Shown here in pieces: positions 55,929 to 64,000 of a stretch of 64,000 nucleotides of DNA (position 1 is its first letter; the number at the start of each line of letters is the position of its first letter). A program made the position numbers and the translations under genes. This DNA is from Silanimonas sp044377035 (GTDB lineage: Bacteria > Pseudomonadota > Gammaproteobacteria > Xanthomonadales > Xanthomonadaceae): contig NZ_JBILJW010000002.1 of assembly GCF_044377035.1 (NCBI RefSeq), positions 62,001 through 126,000 on the forward strand, read 5' to 3'. The notes under the pieces are model-generated. The model was not told where the DNA came from, did no database searches, and was given only the letters and a program-made list of their open reading frames with translations.

Positions 55929-57092
55929 ATGCTCGCTTTCCTCCTTGGCGCCACCGCGCTGATCGCCCTCGCCCTCGCCTTCGTGTTGCCGACGCTGTGG
56001 AACAGCGCGCGTCGCAGCGCATTCGCCCTGCTGGTCGCCGTGCCGATCAGCGCAGCCGCGCTTTACGCCGGTTTCGGCACGCCGGATGCGCTCGACCCGG
56101 CGAATCGTGCCGTGCCGGAATCGATCGAGCAGGCCGTCGTGCAGCTCGAACGCCGCCTCGAGCGCGAACCGGACAGCCTCGAAGGCTGGGTGCTGCTTGG
56201 CCGTACCCGCAAGAACCAGGGCCGCGAGACCGCCTCGGCCGGCGATTTCGCCGCCGCCATGCCGCATTTCGCTGCCGCGGCCGCGGCGTTCCGCAAAGCA
56301 CGCGTGCTTGCGCCGCACGAGCCTGATTTGCTCGTGGAAACCGCCGAGGCCATCTCGCTCTCGAACGCCGAGCGCGCCTTCGGCCCCGAGGGGACGGCAC
56401 TGCTCGACGAGGCGCTCGCGAAGGTGCCGAACCACCAACGTGCGCTGTGGTTCCGCGGCATCGCCGCCCTGCAGGCCGGCGATGGCGCTGGCGCGGTAGC
56501 GCGCTGGGAAGCGCTGCTGCCGATGGTCGACGCGGCGACGGCCCAAGCACTCGTCGAGCAGATCGGCGGCGCCCGCGAAGCCGCCGGCCTGCCGCCGATG
56601 GACCCCGCCTTGATCGCCGCAGCCGACGCCGCGCGGGCCAACGCGCCCGTCGCAGCGGACGCCCCCCCGACCACTGCGCCAACGACGAACGAGCCAGCGC
56701 CCGGGACGCCTGGAACCCTGACGGTAACGATCAGCGCCGACGCCGAGGCGGTTGCCGCCTTGCCGCCGCAGGCCGTGCTGTTCGTGTTCGCCCGCAATGC
56801 CGATGCCGCCGGTCCGCCGGTGGCGGCGCGGCGCGTGCCGGCCGCGCGACTGCCGATCACGATCACGCTCAGCGACGCCGACCGGCTGATGCCCACGTCG
56901 ACGCTTTCCGCCACGCCGCGCGTCGAGGTCTCCGCCCGTTTTGCCCGCTCCGGCTCGGTGCAGCCGGAAGCCGGCGATCTCGTCGCGCCTCCCGTCGTGG
57001 TCGAACTGGCGCAGGCCGCGCCGATCTCGCTGGCGCTGGCGCCGAGCGACGCCCCCACCGACGCCGCGCGCGCGCCGACGTTCGGCCCTTAA
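55929..57092 (+). CDS. ccmI: CcmI/CycH TPR protein of cytochrome c maturation
   Basis: 387 residues from ATG 55929, 7 bases after ccmH. Two N-terminal membrane spans (MLAFLLGATALIALALAFVLP and RSAFALLVAVPISAAALYAGF), then a TPR domain (AVVQLERRLEREPDSLEGWVLLGRTRKNQGR, HFAAAAAAFRKARVLAPHEPDLLVETAEAISL, HQRALWFRGIAALQAGDGAGAVARWEALL). The periplasmic end (LTVTISADAEAVAALPPQAVLFVFARNAD, VEVSARFARSGSVQPEAGDL) is the CycH substrate-binding domain. It presents apocytochrome to the heme lyase. It ends the ccm run; the next gene, a MetX-type transferase, starts 31 bases later and may be read through. Confidence 0.9.
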   Translation: MLAFLLGATALIALALAFVLPTLWNSARRSAFALLVAVPISAAALYAGFGTPDALDPANRAVPESIEQAVVQLERRLEREPDSLEGWVLLGRTRKNQGRETASAGDFAAAMPHFAAAAAAFRKARVLAPHEPDLLVETAEAISLSNAERAFGPEGTALLDEALAKVPNHQRALWFRGIAALQAGDGAGAVARWEALLPMVDAATAQALVEQIGGAREAAGLPPMDPALIAAADAARANAPVAADAPPTTAPTTNEPAPGTPGTLTVTISADAEAVAALPPQAVLFVFARNADAAGPPVAARRVPAARLPITITLSDADRLMPTSTLSATPRVEVSARFARSGSVQPEAGDLVAPPVVVELAQAAPISLALAPSDAPTDAARAPTFGP

Positions 57093-57122
57093 GCTGAGCG
57101 GCCCCGGCGCGTCCTCTCACGA

Positions 57123-58265
57123 ATGACCGAATTCATTCCACCCGGCACGCGATTCATCGCGCTGCCCTCGCCCTTCCCGATGAAGCGCGGTGGCGCGCTG
57201 CTCAGTGCGCGGCTTGCCTTCGAGACCTGGGGCGACTTGAACGCCGCGCGTGACAACGCCTTGCTGATCCTGCCGGGCCTTTCCCCGAACGCCCATGCCG
57301 CGAGCAACGACGGCAACGCGGCGGAGGGATGGTGGGAGGGCATGCTCGGACCGGGCAAGGCCATCGACACGACCCGCTGGTTCGTCATCTGCGTGAACCC
57401 GCTCGGCAGTTGCAAGGGCTCGACGGGGGCGGCCTCGGCGCATCCGGACGACAGCGAGCTTTACCGCCTGCGCTTTCCCGACCTGAGCGTCGAGGACGGC
57501 GCGGATGCGGCGGCGCACCTCGTGCGCGCGCTGGGCATCGACCGCCTCGACACGGTGATCGGCAACTCCATGGGCGGCATGAGCGCGCTGGCGCTGCTAC
57601 TGCGCCATCCGGGCATCGCCCGCCGCCACGTCAACATCAGCGGCAGTGCCCGTTCGCTGCCCTTCTCCATCGCCATCCGCTCGCTGCAGCGCGAGGCCAT
57701 CCGCCTCGACCCGCGCTGGGCGGACGGCCAGTACACCGAAGCCAGCTACCCCGAGAGCGGCATGCGCATGGCGCGCAAGCTTGGCGTGGTCACTTATCGC
57801 TCAGCGATGGAATGGGACGGCCGCTTCGGCCGCGTGAAGTTCGACGCCGAGTGCCGCGAGGACGACCCCTTCGGCCCGGAGTTCGAGGTGGAGCGCTACC
57901 TCGAAGGCCACGCCCAGCGCTTCGTGCGCCAGTTCGACCCGAACGCCTACCTCTACCTTTCCCGCTCGATGGACTGGTTCGACGCCGCCGACTACGCGCC
58001 GGGCGCCTCGCGTGGCGACGGGGCCGACGAAGACGCCAAGGTCATCGCCGCCCTGGCGACGGTGCGGCTCGAGAAGGCACTGGCCATCGGCGTGCATACC
58101 GACATCCTTTTCCCACTGCAGCAGCAGGAGCAGATTGCCGAGGGCTTCCGCGCCGGTGGCGTCGACAGCCGCTTCCTGCCCCTGCCCTCGCCGCAAGGCC
58201 ATGACGCCTTCTTGGTCGATCTCGCGCGGTTCGGACCGGCGGTGCGCGACTTCCTCGAGGCCTGA
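57123..58265 (+). CDS. MetX-family O-acyltransferase, possibly L-serine O-succinyltransferase
   Basis: 380 residues, full MetX length. Landmarks: LAFETWGDLNAARDNALLILPGLSPNAHAAS (oxyanion-hole region), GPGKAIDTTRWFVICVNPLGSCKGSTG, the nucleophile elbow VIGNSMGGMSALALLLRHP (Ser149), SRSMDWFDAADY, VHTDILFPLQQQEQIAEG (Asp) and LPSPQGHDAFLVDLARFGP (His). Since homoserine acylation is already covered by the riboswitch-controlled gene at 21971, a second MetX suggests a different acceptor. In Xanthomonadales a MetX-type enzyme that succinylates serine for cysteine synthesis is known; this gene is a fair candidate. Distinguishing it needs alignment of acceptor-site residues. It lies directly after ccmI and before tRNA-Leu. 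Confidence 0.85.
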   Translation: MTEFIPPGTRFIALPSPFPMKRGGALLSARLAFETWGDLNAARDNALLILPGLSPNAHAASNDGNAAEGWWEGMLGPGKAIDTTRWFVICVNPLGSCKGSTGAASAHPDDSELYRLRFPDLSVEDGADAAAHLVRALGIDRLDTVIGNSMGGMSALALLLRHPGIARRHVNISGSARSLPFSIAIRSLQREAIRLDPRWADGQYTEASYPESGMRMARKLGVVTYRSAMEWDGRFGRVKFDAECREDDPFGPEFEVERYLEGHAQRFVRQFDPNAYLYLSRSMDWFDAADYAPGASRGDGADEDAKVIAALATVRLEKALAIGVHTDILFPLQQQEQIAEGFRAGGVDSRFLPLPSPQGHDAFLVDLARFGPAVRDFLEA

Positions 58266-58287
58266 GGGGCTATACTTCGCGGGCCCG

Positions 58288-58374
58288 GCCGGGCTGGCGG
58301 AATCGGTAGACGCAGCGGACTCAAAATCCGCCGCCCTTAAAAGCGTGTGGGTTCGAGTCCCACGCCCGGCACCA
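58288..58374 (+). tRNA. tRNA-Leu (anticodon CAA)
   Basis: 87 bases with acceptor stem GCCGGGC (58288-58294) pairing GCCCGGC (58364-58370), discriminator A and CCA encoded (58372-58374). Anticodon arm GCGGA-CTCAAAA-TCCGC gives CAA. The long variable arm (GCCCTTAAAAGCG region) is typical of leucine tRNA, and the T-arm is GTGGG-TTCGAGT-CCCAC. It reads UUG codons. Confidence 0.97.
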
Positions 58375-58385
58375 CATCCAACGAC

Positions 58386-58416
58386 GAACCCCGCCGCGCG
58401 CGGGGTTCATCGTTTT
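58386..58416 (+). terminator. Rho-independent terminator after tRNA-Leu
   Basis: GAACCCCGC (58386-58394) pairs with GCGGGGTTC (58400-58408), five-base loop, followed by ATCGTTTTC; outer bases AACGA/TCGTT can extend the stem. It lies 11 bases after the tRNA and converges on the kinase gene. Confidence 0.88.
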
Positions 58417-58429
58417 CCGGCCGACAACC

Positions 58430-58936
58430 TCAAGCCTCGCCGCGAATCGCGCGCAGTGCCGCCTCGAGCAGCGCGGGCGCCGACACCGTCGCATCGAGAT
58501 GCACCACGCCGTCCTCGCCCACGGGCGGATCGAATCGCCCCGCCACGGCATGCGCCAGGCCCGGCTGGCGGTCGCGTGGCGCATCGTGGTGGTCGGTGGC
58601 GATGCGTTTCGCCGCGACGTCGGGCGGCAGGTCGAGCCAGAGCAGCACGAAGGGCGCACCGAGCGACGCCGCCAATTCGTGCAGCTCGTGGCGCTCCGCA
58701 CGGGTCGCCAGCGTGGCACCGTCCACGACCACCTTGGCCCCGGTGCGCAGCAGCAGGCTGACATCGAGGCGTACGATCTCGAAGGCTGCCCGCTTTGCCG
58801 CGCGATCGTCCCACTCCGGGAATTCGGCCATGCGGATCGTGTCGCGCGAGACGATCTCGGCATGCAGGCGCACCTGCAGGCCTTTCGCGAGCGTGGACTT
58901 TCCGGCGCCGGGCAATCCGGCGAGGGCGATCAACAT
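58430..58936 (-). CDS. Small P-loop kinase-like ATPase
   Basis: 168 residues from ATG 58934-58936. Walker A GLPGAGKST (residues 7-15) at the very start, followed by EIVSRDTIRMAEFPEW, a lid and base-binding region (KVVVDGATLATRAERHELHELAASLGAPFVLLWLDLPPDVAAKRI). The SRDTIR and ATLATRAERH segments are those of zeta-toxin-like/chloramphenicol-phosphotransferase-like AAA_33 kinases, which phosphorylate small molecules or nucleic-acid ends; no antitoxin gene is adjacent. The substrate is unknown. It is on the minus strand between the tRNA terminator and a membrane protein gene, separated from the latter by 67 bases. Confidence 0.78.
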   Translation of the reverse strand: MLIALAGLPGAGKSTLAKGLQVRLHAEIVSRDTIRMAEFPEWDDRAAKRAAFEIVRLDVSLLLRTGAKVVVDGATLATRAERHELHELAASLGAPFVLLWLDLPPDVAAKRIATDHHDAPRDRQPGLAHAVAGRFDPPVGEDGVVHLDATVSAPALLEAALRAIRGEA

Positions 58937-59003
58937 GAGGCGTCGGATCGGTGCGGCGTGCTTCGAACCATAGCCCGACCGCGATGCCGTTTACGAGACG
59001 CCG

Positions 59004-59471
59004 TCACCATTCCGGCCACCAGCCCCGTCCACTTCGCGCATAGCGATCGGCCGCGCGCTCGAAGCGGTTGCGGGCGCTGATGCCACCCGAGATCAGATAA
59101 GCGAAGGGGAACAGCGGCCCCAGCACCAGCGCCTGCCGCACATGCGCCAATTCGTGGCGGCCGAGATGCACGCGCTCGGTCCGGAACAGGGCCGGCGAAT
59201 CGCGACGCGCGGCGTCGCGGGCCCGGTAGCTCGGCACGCGGAGATCGAGCGTCGGCAGGCGGCTGAGCACCACCTGCCCCAGCGCGAGGGCGCCCATCGG
59301 GCCGAACGGAAACCGCGTGACCACCAGCATGGGGCCGAGGGTCGAGAACCGCGCGCCGAAGGGCCAGGCCATGAGGCCCATCACCAGCATCGGCGCGGTC
59401 AGCGGCAGGGCCCAGAGCGCGCCGGCGACGCCGGAAATCGCGCGTGCGAGGCGCCGGAGCGACGCGGCCAT
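59004..59471 (-). CDS. Small membrane-associated protein with an HExxH-like motif
   Basis: 155 residues, function not recognised. Two N-terminal hydrophobic segments (ISGVAGALWALPLTAPMLVMGLMAW and a weaker one near GPMGALALGQVVL), then a soluble region with VHLGRHELAHVRQALVLGPLFPFAYLISG. HELAH is a zinc-type HExxH, and the following hydrophobic segment could form a third span. Proteins with this HE-AHV-Q and GPLF-P-AYL pattern occur as hypothetical proteins in related genomes. The gene starts four bases after the stop of the alpha/beta-hydrolase gene, so the two are co-transcribed. A peptidase function is possible but the third zinc ligand could not be found. Confidence 0.65.
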   Translation of the reverse strand: MAASLRRLARAISGVAGALWALPLTAPMLVMGLMAWPFGARFSTLGPMLVVTRFPFGPMGALALGQVVLSRLPTLDLRVPSYRARDAARRDSPALFRTERVHLGRHELAHVRQALVLGPLFPFAYLISGGISARNRFERAADRYARSGRGWWPEW

Positions 59472-59475
59472 CGCT

Positions 59476-60252
59476 TCAATCCGCGGCGAAGAAGCGACGC
59501 AAGGATGCGTCGTACTCGGGGAACACCTGCACGTTGCTGTGCTGCGCCTGCTCGAGGCGAAGCGCCTCGGGGGTCCGGGGCATGGCGGCGATCAGCGCCT
59601 CCGCATGTGCGGGTGGCGTGACATTGTCCTGGCCGGCGATGACGACGAAGGTCGGCATGCCGAGCTTCGGTGCGCGGCGCCAGCTCTCGAACGGATCCTT
59701 GAGCAGCCACGCCAGCGGTACCCACGGGTAATGCCCCTGCCCCACCCGCAGCACGCTGTCGAACGGCGTCACCAGGGCGAGCCGGCGCACCGGGCGCACC
59801 GCGGCCACGTGCACCGCGACGCCGCTGCCGAGGCTACGGCCGAACACATCGACGTCCGCATACGATCGCGCCACGTGGTCGAACAGCGCGATGGCGTCGG
59901 CGGCCAGCGCGGCCTCGCTGGGCTCGCCGCCGCTGTGCCCGTAGCCTCGGTAGGACACGAGGTAGACGCTGTGATCCGGCGCCCAGGTCGCGACGTCGTC
60001 GCGACTCAGGGAGATGTCTTCGCCATTGCCGCCGAAATACAGCAGGGCCCGCGGCTGGCCCGGATTCACCACCCAGCCGCGAAGCGTCGCGCCCTCGGCC
60101 TCGAACTGGAACTCCGGCGCCAGCGGCGGATTGCGCGTCAACTGCGGATAGAACAGCAGGCTGCGCTGCTTGCTGTACATCAGGGCGACCAGGGCCGCAT
60201 ACAGGCAGGCCGCCATGCCGATGAAGAGACCGAGCGTGCGCCAGGCGCTCAT
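59476..60252 (-). CDS. Membrane-anchored alpha/beta-hydrolase, BEM46/ABHD13-like
   Basis: 258 residues. N-terminal membrane anchor LGLFIGMAACLYAALVALM, then the fold: RSLLFYPQL, GATLRGWVVNPGQPRALLYFGGNGEDIS (oxyanion hole GGNG), YLVSYRGYGHSGGEPSE, the nucleophile elbow VDVFGRSLGSGVAVHVAA (Ser in GRSLGSG), MPTFVVIAGQDNVTPPAHAE (Asp), and EQAQHSNVQVFPEYD (His). BEM46-type hydrolases are serine hydrolases of uncertain substrate. It overlaps the DUF2845 gene start by four bases (ATGA), fixing the start ATG. Confidence 0.85.
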   Translation of the reverse strand: MSAWRTLGLFIGMAACLYAALVALMYSKQRSLLFYPQLTRNPPLAPEFQFEAEGATLRGWVVNPGQPRALLYFGGNGEDISLSRDDVATWAPDHSVYLVSYRGYGHSGGEPSEAALAADAIALFDHVARSYADVDVFGRSLGSGVAVHVAAVRPVRRLALVTPFDSVLRVGQGHYPWVPLAWLLKDPFESWRRAPKLGMPTFVVIAGQDNVTPPAHAEALIAAMPRTPEALRLEQAQHSNVQVFPEYDASLRRFFAAD

Positions 60253-60830
60253 GGGCGCACCGATTCGACCGATTCCACCCGGCCGTCGCTGAGCATGACG
60301 CGGGCGAGGAAGCGCGAGTCATCGCGGCGGAACCACCACTCCTCGCGAGGCCTCGGCTGGACGCGGGCCTGGCCGAAACCGTCGCGGATGATCTGGTCGG
60401 CATAGGTCGTGCGGCGACGGAGTGGCGCACCGCAGCGCAGCACCACTTCGCCCTCGCTGAGGCCGCGCTGCAGTGCGGTGGACGTGCAGCGCCCGCCCAC
60501 GCGCGGCTGCCCGTAGCCGAGGGTTTCCTCGGCCTCCAGCACGCCGTCGACGAAACGCAGGCGCACCGTGAGCCGACTGGGCCCGAAGTTGTAGTACCAG
60601 TCCTCGATGCGGCGCTCGACGCGCTGCTCGATCAGGCCGCCCTCGCCGCGGATCAGGAACTCGCCGCGGGGCGCACGCCAGTAGGGTTCGCCGCAGCGCG
60701 ACAGCACCTGCGCGTCGAGCGCACCGCGATCGACCACGCGCGAGCCGCAGCGCAGGGCACTGGCCGGCATCGCGGTGGAGAACGCCGCAGCGCCGAGCAG
60801 CACGAGCAGCGGCGCGCGGCGCAGTGACAT
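60249..60830 (-). CDS. DUF2845-type secreted protein with two Cys-motif units
   Basis: 193 residues. Signal peptide MSLRRAPLLVLLGAAAFSTAMPASA followed directly by the DUF2845 motif LRCGSRVVDRGALDAQVLSRCGEPYW; the second half repeats it as GRCTSTALQRGLSEGEVVLRCGAPLRR. Each unit has two cysteines (RCGS...SRCGEP and GRCTS...LRCGAP) that may form disulfides. DUF2845 proteins are periplasmic with no known biochemistry. The gene is between the lytic transglycosylase (TGATG overlap) and the alpha/beta-hydrolase, four minus-strand genes in one run. A possible role at the cell envelope is only suggested by the neighbours. Confidence 0.83.
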   Translation of the reverse strand: MSLRRAPLLVLLGAAAFSTAMPASALRCGSRVVDRGALDAQVLSRCGEPYWRAPRGEFLIRGEGGLIEQRVERRIEDWYYNFGPSRLTVRLRFVDGVLEAEETLGYGQPRVGGRCTSTALQRGLSEGEVVLRCGAPLRRRTTYADQIIRDGFGQARVQPRPREEWWFRRDDSRFLARVMLSDGRVESVESVRP

Positions 60831-62311
60831 CAGCCGCGGCAGCCGGAGAGGCTGAGGCGCTGGCCCGGCCGCAAGGCGTAGGGCGAGCGCAGGCCGTTCA
60901 CGCGAGCGACGGTCTGCGCGCTGCAGCCATGCCGGCGCGCGATGCCGCTGAGCGTATCGCCGCGGCGCACCGTGTAGCGCGAGCCCGTGGCCACGGCCTC
61001 ACGCGGCGCCGGCCCCGCCTCGGGCTTGCGCGCATTCACGAGGGCCAGCGCCCGCTCGGCACGCGAGCCACTGACGCAACCGGCGTCGTAGAGCGGCATC
61101 ACGACGACCGGCACGCGGAGCTCGGTGCCGGCCGGCAGCACGGCTTCCGGCAGCCAGCGCGGGTTGAGGTTGCGCAGCGCGCGGAAGTAGCCGTAGCGCG
61201 ATTCGCCGTTGCCAATGCAGATGGTGAGCTGGTTGATCGACGCCGGCTGCTTCAATGCCAGCACGGTGGCCGCCCCGTTCACCGACGGGAATTCGAGGCC
61301 GTACTCCTCCGGGTGCAGGAACAGCCACGCCGCCGACAGGATGTAGGGCACGTAGTCGCGGGTTTCCTTCGGCAGCGCGTTGTAGACCGCCGGGTCCCAG
61401 AACGACTTGCCGGGGTTCTGCCGCGCTAGGCGGCCGACGCGTCCTTCGCCACCGTTGTAGGCGGCGAGCGCCAGCTCGAGGTTGTGGCCCAGCTCGGCGA
61501 AGCGCTCGTTGAGGTACTGCGTGCTGGCTCGCGAGGCGAGCTGCGGCTCGAAGCGGGTGTCGTAGCCGTCCTGCCAGCCGAGGCCGAAACGCCGCCCGGT
61601 GGCCGGCATGAACTGCATCAGGCCCGCCGCGCCCGCGGGGGAAATCGCGTGCACGCGGCCGCCGGATTCGCGGGCCATGATCGCGAACAGCAGGGCCTCC
61701 GGAAGGCCCGCCCGCTCGTACTCCGGCCACATCAGGAAGCGCATGTACTGGTACTGCTCGTGCGCGTTGATGAGCTGCGGGCGCAGGGCGGTGAGCCATT
61801 CCGCCATCGCGGCACGCACGGCTTCGTTCTGCACGATCAACTCGCGCAGGTCGCGGCCGTTCAGCTGGTTCAGCGTGTCGGCGGCGTTCGGGAATGCCTC
61901 GACGACCGGCGAAGCCTGCGCCGGCCCTGCCGCCGCCGGATCAGCTTCGGCCTCGTTCGCGCCCTCGCCCGCCACGCTTGTGCGGGCGCCGAGCAGGGCG
62001 TCGAAGCGGGACACCAGGCGATCGGCCTCGCAGCCCTCGATGCGCCTGCAGCGCTCCACCAGGTCGAACATCCGGTCCATGGCGCGCTGCGCCGCGCGCT
62101 TGCCCGGGCGACGCTCGCCGCCGGCCGCCTGCGCCACGCCGTCGCGGTAGGCCTTCGCCGCCGCCTCGAAATCCACGTACAGGGATTCCTGCTCGGCCTC
62201 CGTGCCGGGATCCGCCGACGACGGCGCCGCCATCACCGCGGGGACACAGGCCAAGGCCACCACCGCCAACGCGGAAGGGAGCCCCGGGACGCAACGCAGG
62301 AAACGACGCAT
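60830..62311 (-). CDS. Membrane-bound/secreted lytic transglycosylase, MltD-like, with C-terminal LysM
   Basis: 493 residues from ATG 62309-62311 (GTG two codons earlier is possible). Signal peptide MRRFLRCVPGLPSALAVVALACVP without lipobox. A helical, acidic region (to ~170) precedes the SLT domain: FAIMARESGGRVHAISPAGAAGLMQFMPATGRRFG with catalytic Glu215, YLNERFAELGHNLELALAAYNGGEGRVG, and KETRDYVPYILSAAWLF, the pattern of family 1D (MltD). One LysM lies at the end (RYTVRRGDTLSGIARRHGCSAQTVARVNGL). It cleaves peptidoglycan with formation of 1,6-anhydromuramic ends. The 126 bases between this gene and the DUF853 gene hold divergent promoters. Confidence 0.92.
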   Translation of the reverse strand: MRRFLRCVPGLPSALAVVALACVPAVMAAPSSADPGTEAEQESLYVDFEAAAKAYRDGVAQAAGGERRPGKRAAQRAMDRMFDLVERCRRIEGCEADRLVSRFDALLGARTSVAGEGANEAEADPAAAGPAQASPVVEAFPNAADTLNQLNGRDLRELIVQNEAVRAAMAEWLTALRPQLINAHEQYQYMRFLMWPEYERAGLPEALLFAIMARESGGRVHAISPAGAAGLMQFMPATGRRFGLGWQDGYDTRFEPQLASRASTQYLNERFAELGHNLELALAAYNGGEGRVGRLARQNPGKSFWDPAVYNALPKETRDYVPYILSAAWLFLHPEEYGLEFPSVNGAATVLALKQPASINQLTICIGNGESRYGYFRALRNLNPRWLPEAVLPAGTELRVPVVVMPLYDAGCVSGSRAERALALVNARKPEAGPAPREAVATGSRYTVRRGDTLSGIARRHGCSAQTVARVNGLRSPYALRPGQRLSLSGCRG

Positions 62312-62437
62312 GGACACTCGCAGGAACGCTCGAAAACAAGGCTTGCAGCCTACCGGCGCCCCGCCCCCCGCTCAACCGGAATCCGACAGCGGAACGACGA
62401 CCGCTACACTCGCGCGGACCCCACGCGGAACGGAACC

Positions 62438-63964
62438 GTGACGACGCCAGCCCCCGACGCCCTCCTGCTCGGCCATGCCGAAGACCGCCCCATCACGCTG
62501 CCGCTGAAGTTCGGCAATCGCCACGGCCTGATCGCTGGCGCGACGGGAACGGGCAAGACCGTCTCCGTGCTTCGCCTCGTCGAAGGCTTTGCCAAGGCGG
62601 GCGTGCCCGTGGTGATCGCCGACGTGAAGGGCGATGTCGCGGGGCTCGGCATGGCCGGCGCGATGAACCCGAAACTGCAGGCGCGCCTGGACGCCCTGAA
62701 ACTCTCGGATTTCGGCTTCGCGGCGCTGCCCGTCGCGTTCTGGGACCTGTTCGGCGTGAACGGCCATCCGCTGCGCACGACGGTGAGCGAGATCGGCCCG
62801 ACCTTGCTGTCGCGGATCCTCGAGCTGTCCGACGCCCAGGGCGGTGTGCTCGACATCGCCTTCGCCCTCGCCGATGCGGAAGGGCTGCTGCTGCTCGACA
62901 TGGACGACCTGCGCGCCTTGCTGGGCTTCATCGGCGAGAACCGCGAGCTCATCTCGAAGACCTATGGCCTCGTCTCGTCGCAGAGCCTCGCCGCGCTGCA
63001 GCGGGCGCTGCTGAAGTTCGAGCAGGAGGGCGCGCGCAGCCTTCTCGGCGAACCGGCCCTGCAGCTCGGCGACCTGATGCGCACGGCCCCCGACGGCCGC
63101 GGCACGGTGAACGTGATCGCCGCCGAGACTCTGGTGTTGAAGCCGCGCCTGTACGCGAGCTTCCTGCTGTGGCTGCTGTCCGAACTGTTCGAGACCCTTC
63201 CCGAGGTCGGCGACCTCGACAAGCCGAAGCTGGTGTTCGTGTTCGACGAAGCCCACCTGCTGTTCGCCGACTGCCCGCCCTCGCTGCAGCAACGCATCGA
63301 GCAGGTCGTGCGCCTGATCCGCTCGAAGGGCGTGGGCGTGTACTTCTGCACGCAGAGCCCCTCCGACATCCCGGACGTCGTGCTGGCCCAGCTGGGCCAT
63401 CGCATCCAGCATGCGCTGCGCGCCTTCACCCCGCGCGACCAGAAGGCCGTGCGCGTCGCCGCCGAGACCTTCGTGCCCAACCCGGCCCTCGACACGGCCC
63501 GAGCGATTTCCGAACTGGGCGTTGGCGAAGCGCTGGTCTCGACCCTGCAGGGCGGCGGCCAGCCATCGATGGTCGAACGCACCCTGATGGCGCCGCCTGG
63601 CTGCCGTCTCGGTGCGATCTCTCCGGACGAACGCGCGGCGCTGCGTGCACAGAGCGGCTTGGCCGGCCGTTACGACACACCGCTGGATCGCGATTCGGCC
63701 TCGGAAATGCTCGAACGCCGCGCGGCGCAGGCGGCAACCGAGGCAGGTCGTGATGACGGCGCGCCGGCATCGACTCGCGGCAGCGGCAGCGCCACGCCCG
63801 AGGCCAAGCCGGGCGGCCGCCTCAACGATTTCCTCTGGGGCACGGGCCGTCGGCAGGGCGCCGTCGAAGCCATGACGAAATCCGCGGCACGCACGGTCGG
63901 CAACCAACTGGGCCGCTCGCTGCTGCGCGGCCTGCTCGGGGGCTTATTGGGTGGGCGTCGGTGA
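62438..63964 (+). CDS. HerA-like ATPase, DUF853/YjgR family
   Basis: 508 residues from GTG 62438. Walker A GATGTGKT (residues 34-41) in LIAGATGTGKTVSVLRLVEGFAKAG, DVKGDVAGLG, then KLVFVFDEAHLLFADCPP (Walker B) and RSKGVGVYFCTQSPSDIPDVVLAQLGHRIQHALRAFTPRDQKAVRVAA (arginine-finger and sensor region). The family is a bacterial branch of HerA/FtsK-type ATPases with unknown role, proposed as nucleic-acid translocases. The C-terminal tail is Ala/Gly-rich and ends LLRGLLGGLLGGRR. The longer frame to 61484 is antisense to the lytic transglycosylase. The stop overlaps the next start (GTGA). Confidence 0.9.
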   Translation: MTTPAPDALLLGHAEDRPITLPLKFGNRHGLIAGATGTGKTVSVLRLVEGFAKAGVPVVIADVKGDVAGLGMAGAMNPKLQARLDALKLSDFGFAALPVAFWDLFGVNGHPLRTTVSEIGPTLLSRILELSDAQGGVLDIAFALADAEGLLLLDMDDLRALLGFIGENRELISKTYGLVSSQSLAALQRALLKFEQEGARSLLGEPALQLGDLMRTAPDGRGTVNVIAAETLVLKPRLYASFLLWLLSELFETLPEVGDLDKPKLVFVFDEAHLLFADCPPSLQQRIEQVVRLIRSKGVGVYFCTQSPSDIPDVVLAQLGHRIQHALRAFTPRDQKAVRVAAETFVPNPALDTARAISELGVGEALVSTLQGGGQPSMVERTLMAPPGCRLGAISPDERAALRAQSGLAGRYDTPLDRDSASEMLERRAAQAATEAGRDDGAPASTRGSGSATPEAKPGGRLNDFLWGTGRRQGAVEAMTKSAARTVGNQLGRSLLRGLLGGLLGGRR

Positions 63965-64000
63965 ACGAGGACTGGCGCACGCGCGGCCAAGTGCATGACC
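63961..64000 (+). CDS. Start of an unidentified gene (runs off the right edge)
   Basis: GTG at 63961 overlaps the DUF853 stop codon (GTGA) and opens MNEDWRTRGQVHD, in frame to the window end. Only 13 residues are visible, too few for identification. Translational coupling to the ATPase gene supports it being real. Confidence 0.5.
   Translation, partial: MNEDWRTRGQVHD

Noticed and set aside
58288..58374. tRNA-Leu as an integration site for a mobile element
   Set aside because: No integrase, no direct repeat of the tRNA 3' end and no change in gene style on either side; a normal terminator follows directly.

Overview
The window is a dense, roughly 68% G+C chromosomal segment that reads as a gammaproteobacterium of the Lysobacterales/Xanthomonadales (Lysobacteraceae or Rhodanobacteraceae type). 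Pointers are scpA-scpB-rluB in one run, a SAM riboswitch in front of an alpha/beta-hydrolase-type MetX and MetB, a second MetX-type acyltransferase, a short H-NS-like protein with the C-terminal YRHPETGQTWSGRG motif, and a complete system I cytochrome c maturation operon. The genus cannot be fixed from sequence alone. No prophage, transposase, CRISPR array or plasmid gene was seen. No gene-free stretch exceeds 300 bases; the largest are 21699-21970 (riboswitch leader), 19047-19247 and 50028-50222.

Layout: 1-8.4 kb carries the start of smc, bolA-yciI, a CsgG-like protein, a solitary solute-binding protein, a YciO/Sua5 protein, scpA-scpB-rluB and a methyltransferase. 8.4-18 kb, all minus strand, holds a secreted esterase, an omega-amidase/aminotransferase pair of sulfur-amino-acid salvage type and a 2030-residue secreted mosaic protein. 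18-24.2 kb is sulfur and methionine metabolism (cysB-like regulator, cysG, cysK, SAM riboswitch, metX, metB). 24.3-32.2 kb is housekeeping (valS, hemolysin III, rimI, a HolD-like ORF, pssA, proS, H-NS). 32.3-38 kb is transport: a ThrE-like exporter, a DMT permease and an Mla/MCE-type lipid transporter operon. 38-50 kb is three consecutive large minus-strand secreted peptidases (one M64, two S8). 50.2-57.1 kb is ccmABCDEFGHI. The rest holds the second MetX-type gene, tRNA-Leu(CAA), small enzymes, a lytic transglycosylase and a HerA/DUF853 ATPase.

The most unusual thing is a common C-terminal architecture on unrelated secreted proteins. The giant protein at 11898-17990 and the three peptidases at 37976-50027 all end in the same block of roughly 600 residues: a beta-sandwich with an EF-hand-like DxNxDGQP loop, a PPC-like domain, then a two-unit module (RPGGYxNPxRSGxG...TWYYLQ followed by HWFDPxxxGSGYSVQ...CPLC...LQGC). 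A single divergent unit sits at the end of the esterase at 8403-9686. Parts are identical between copies at DNA level: one 33-base string occurs in all four large genes. I do not recognise the two-unit module as a named family. A role in secretion, surface retention or substrate binding is inference.
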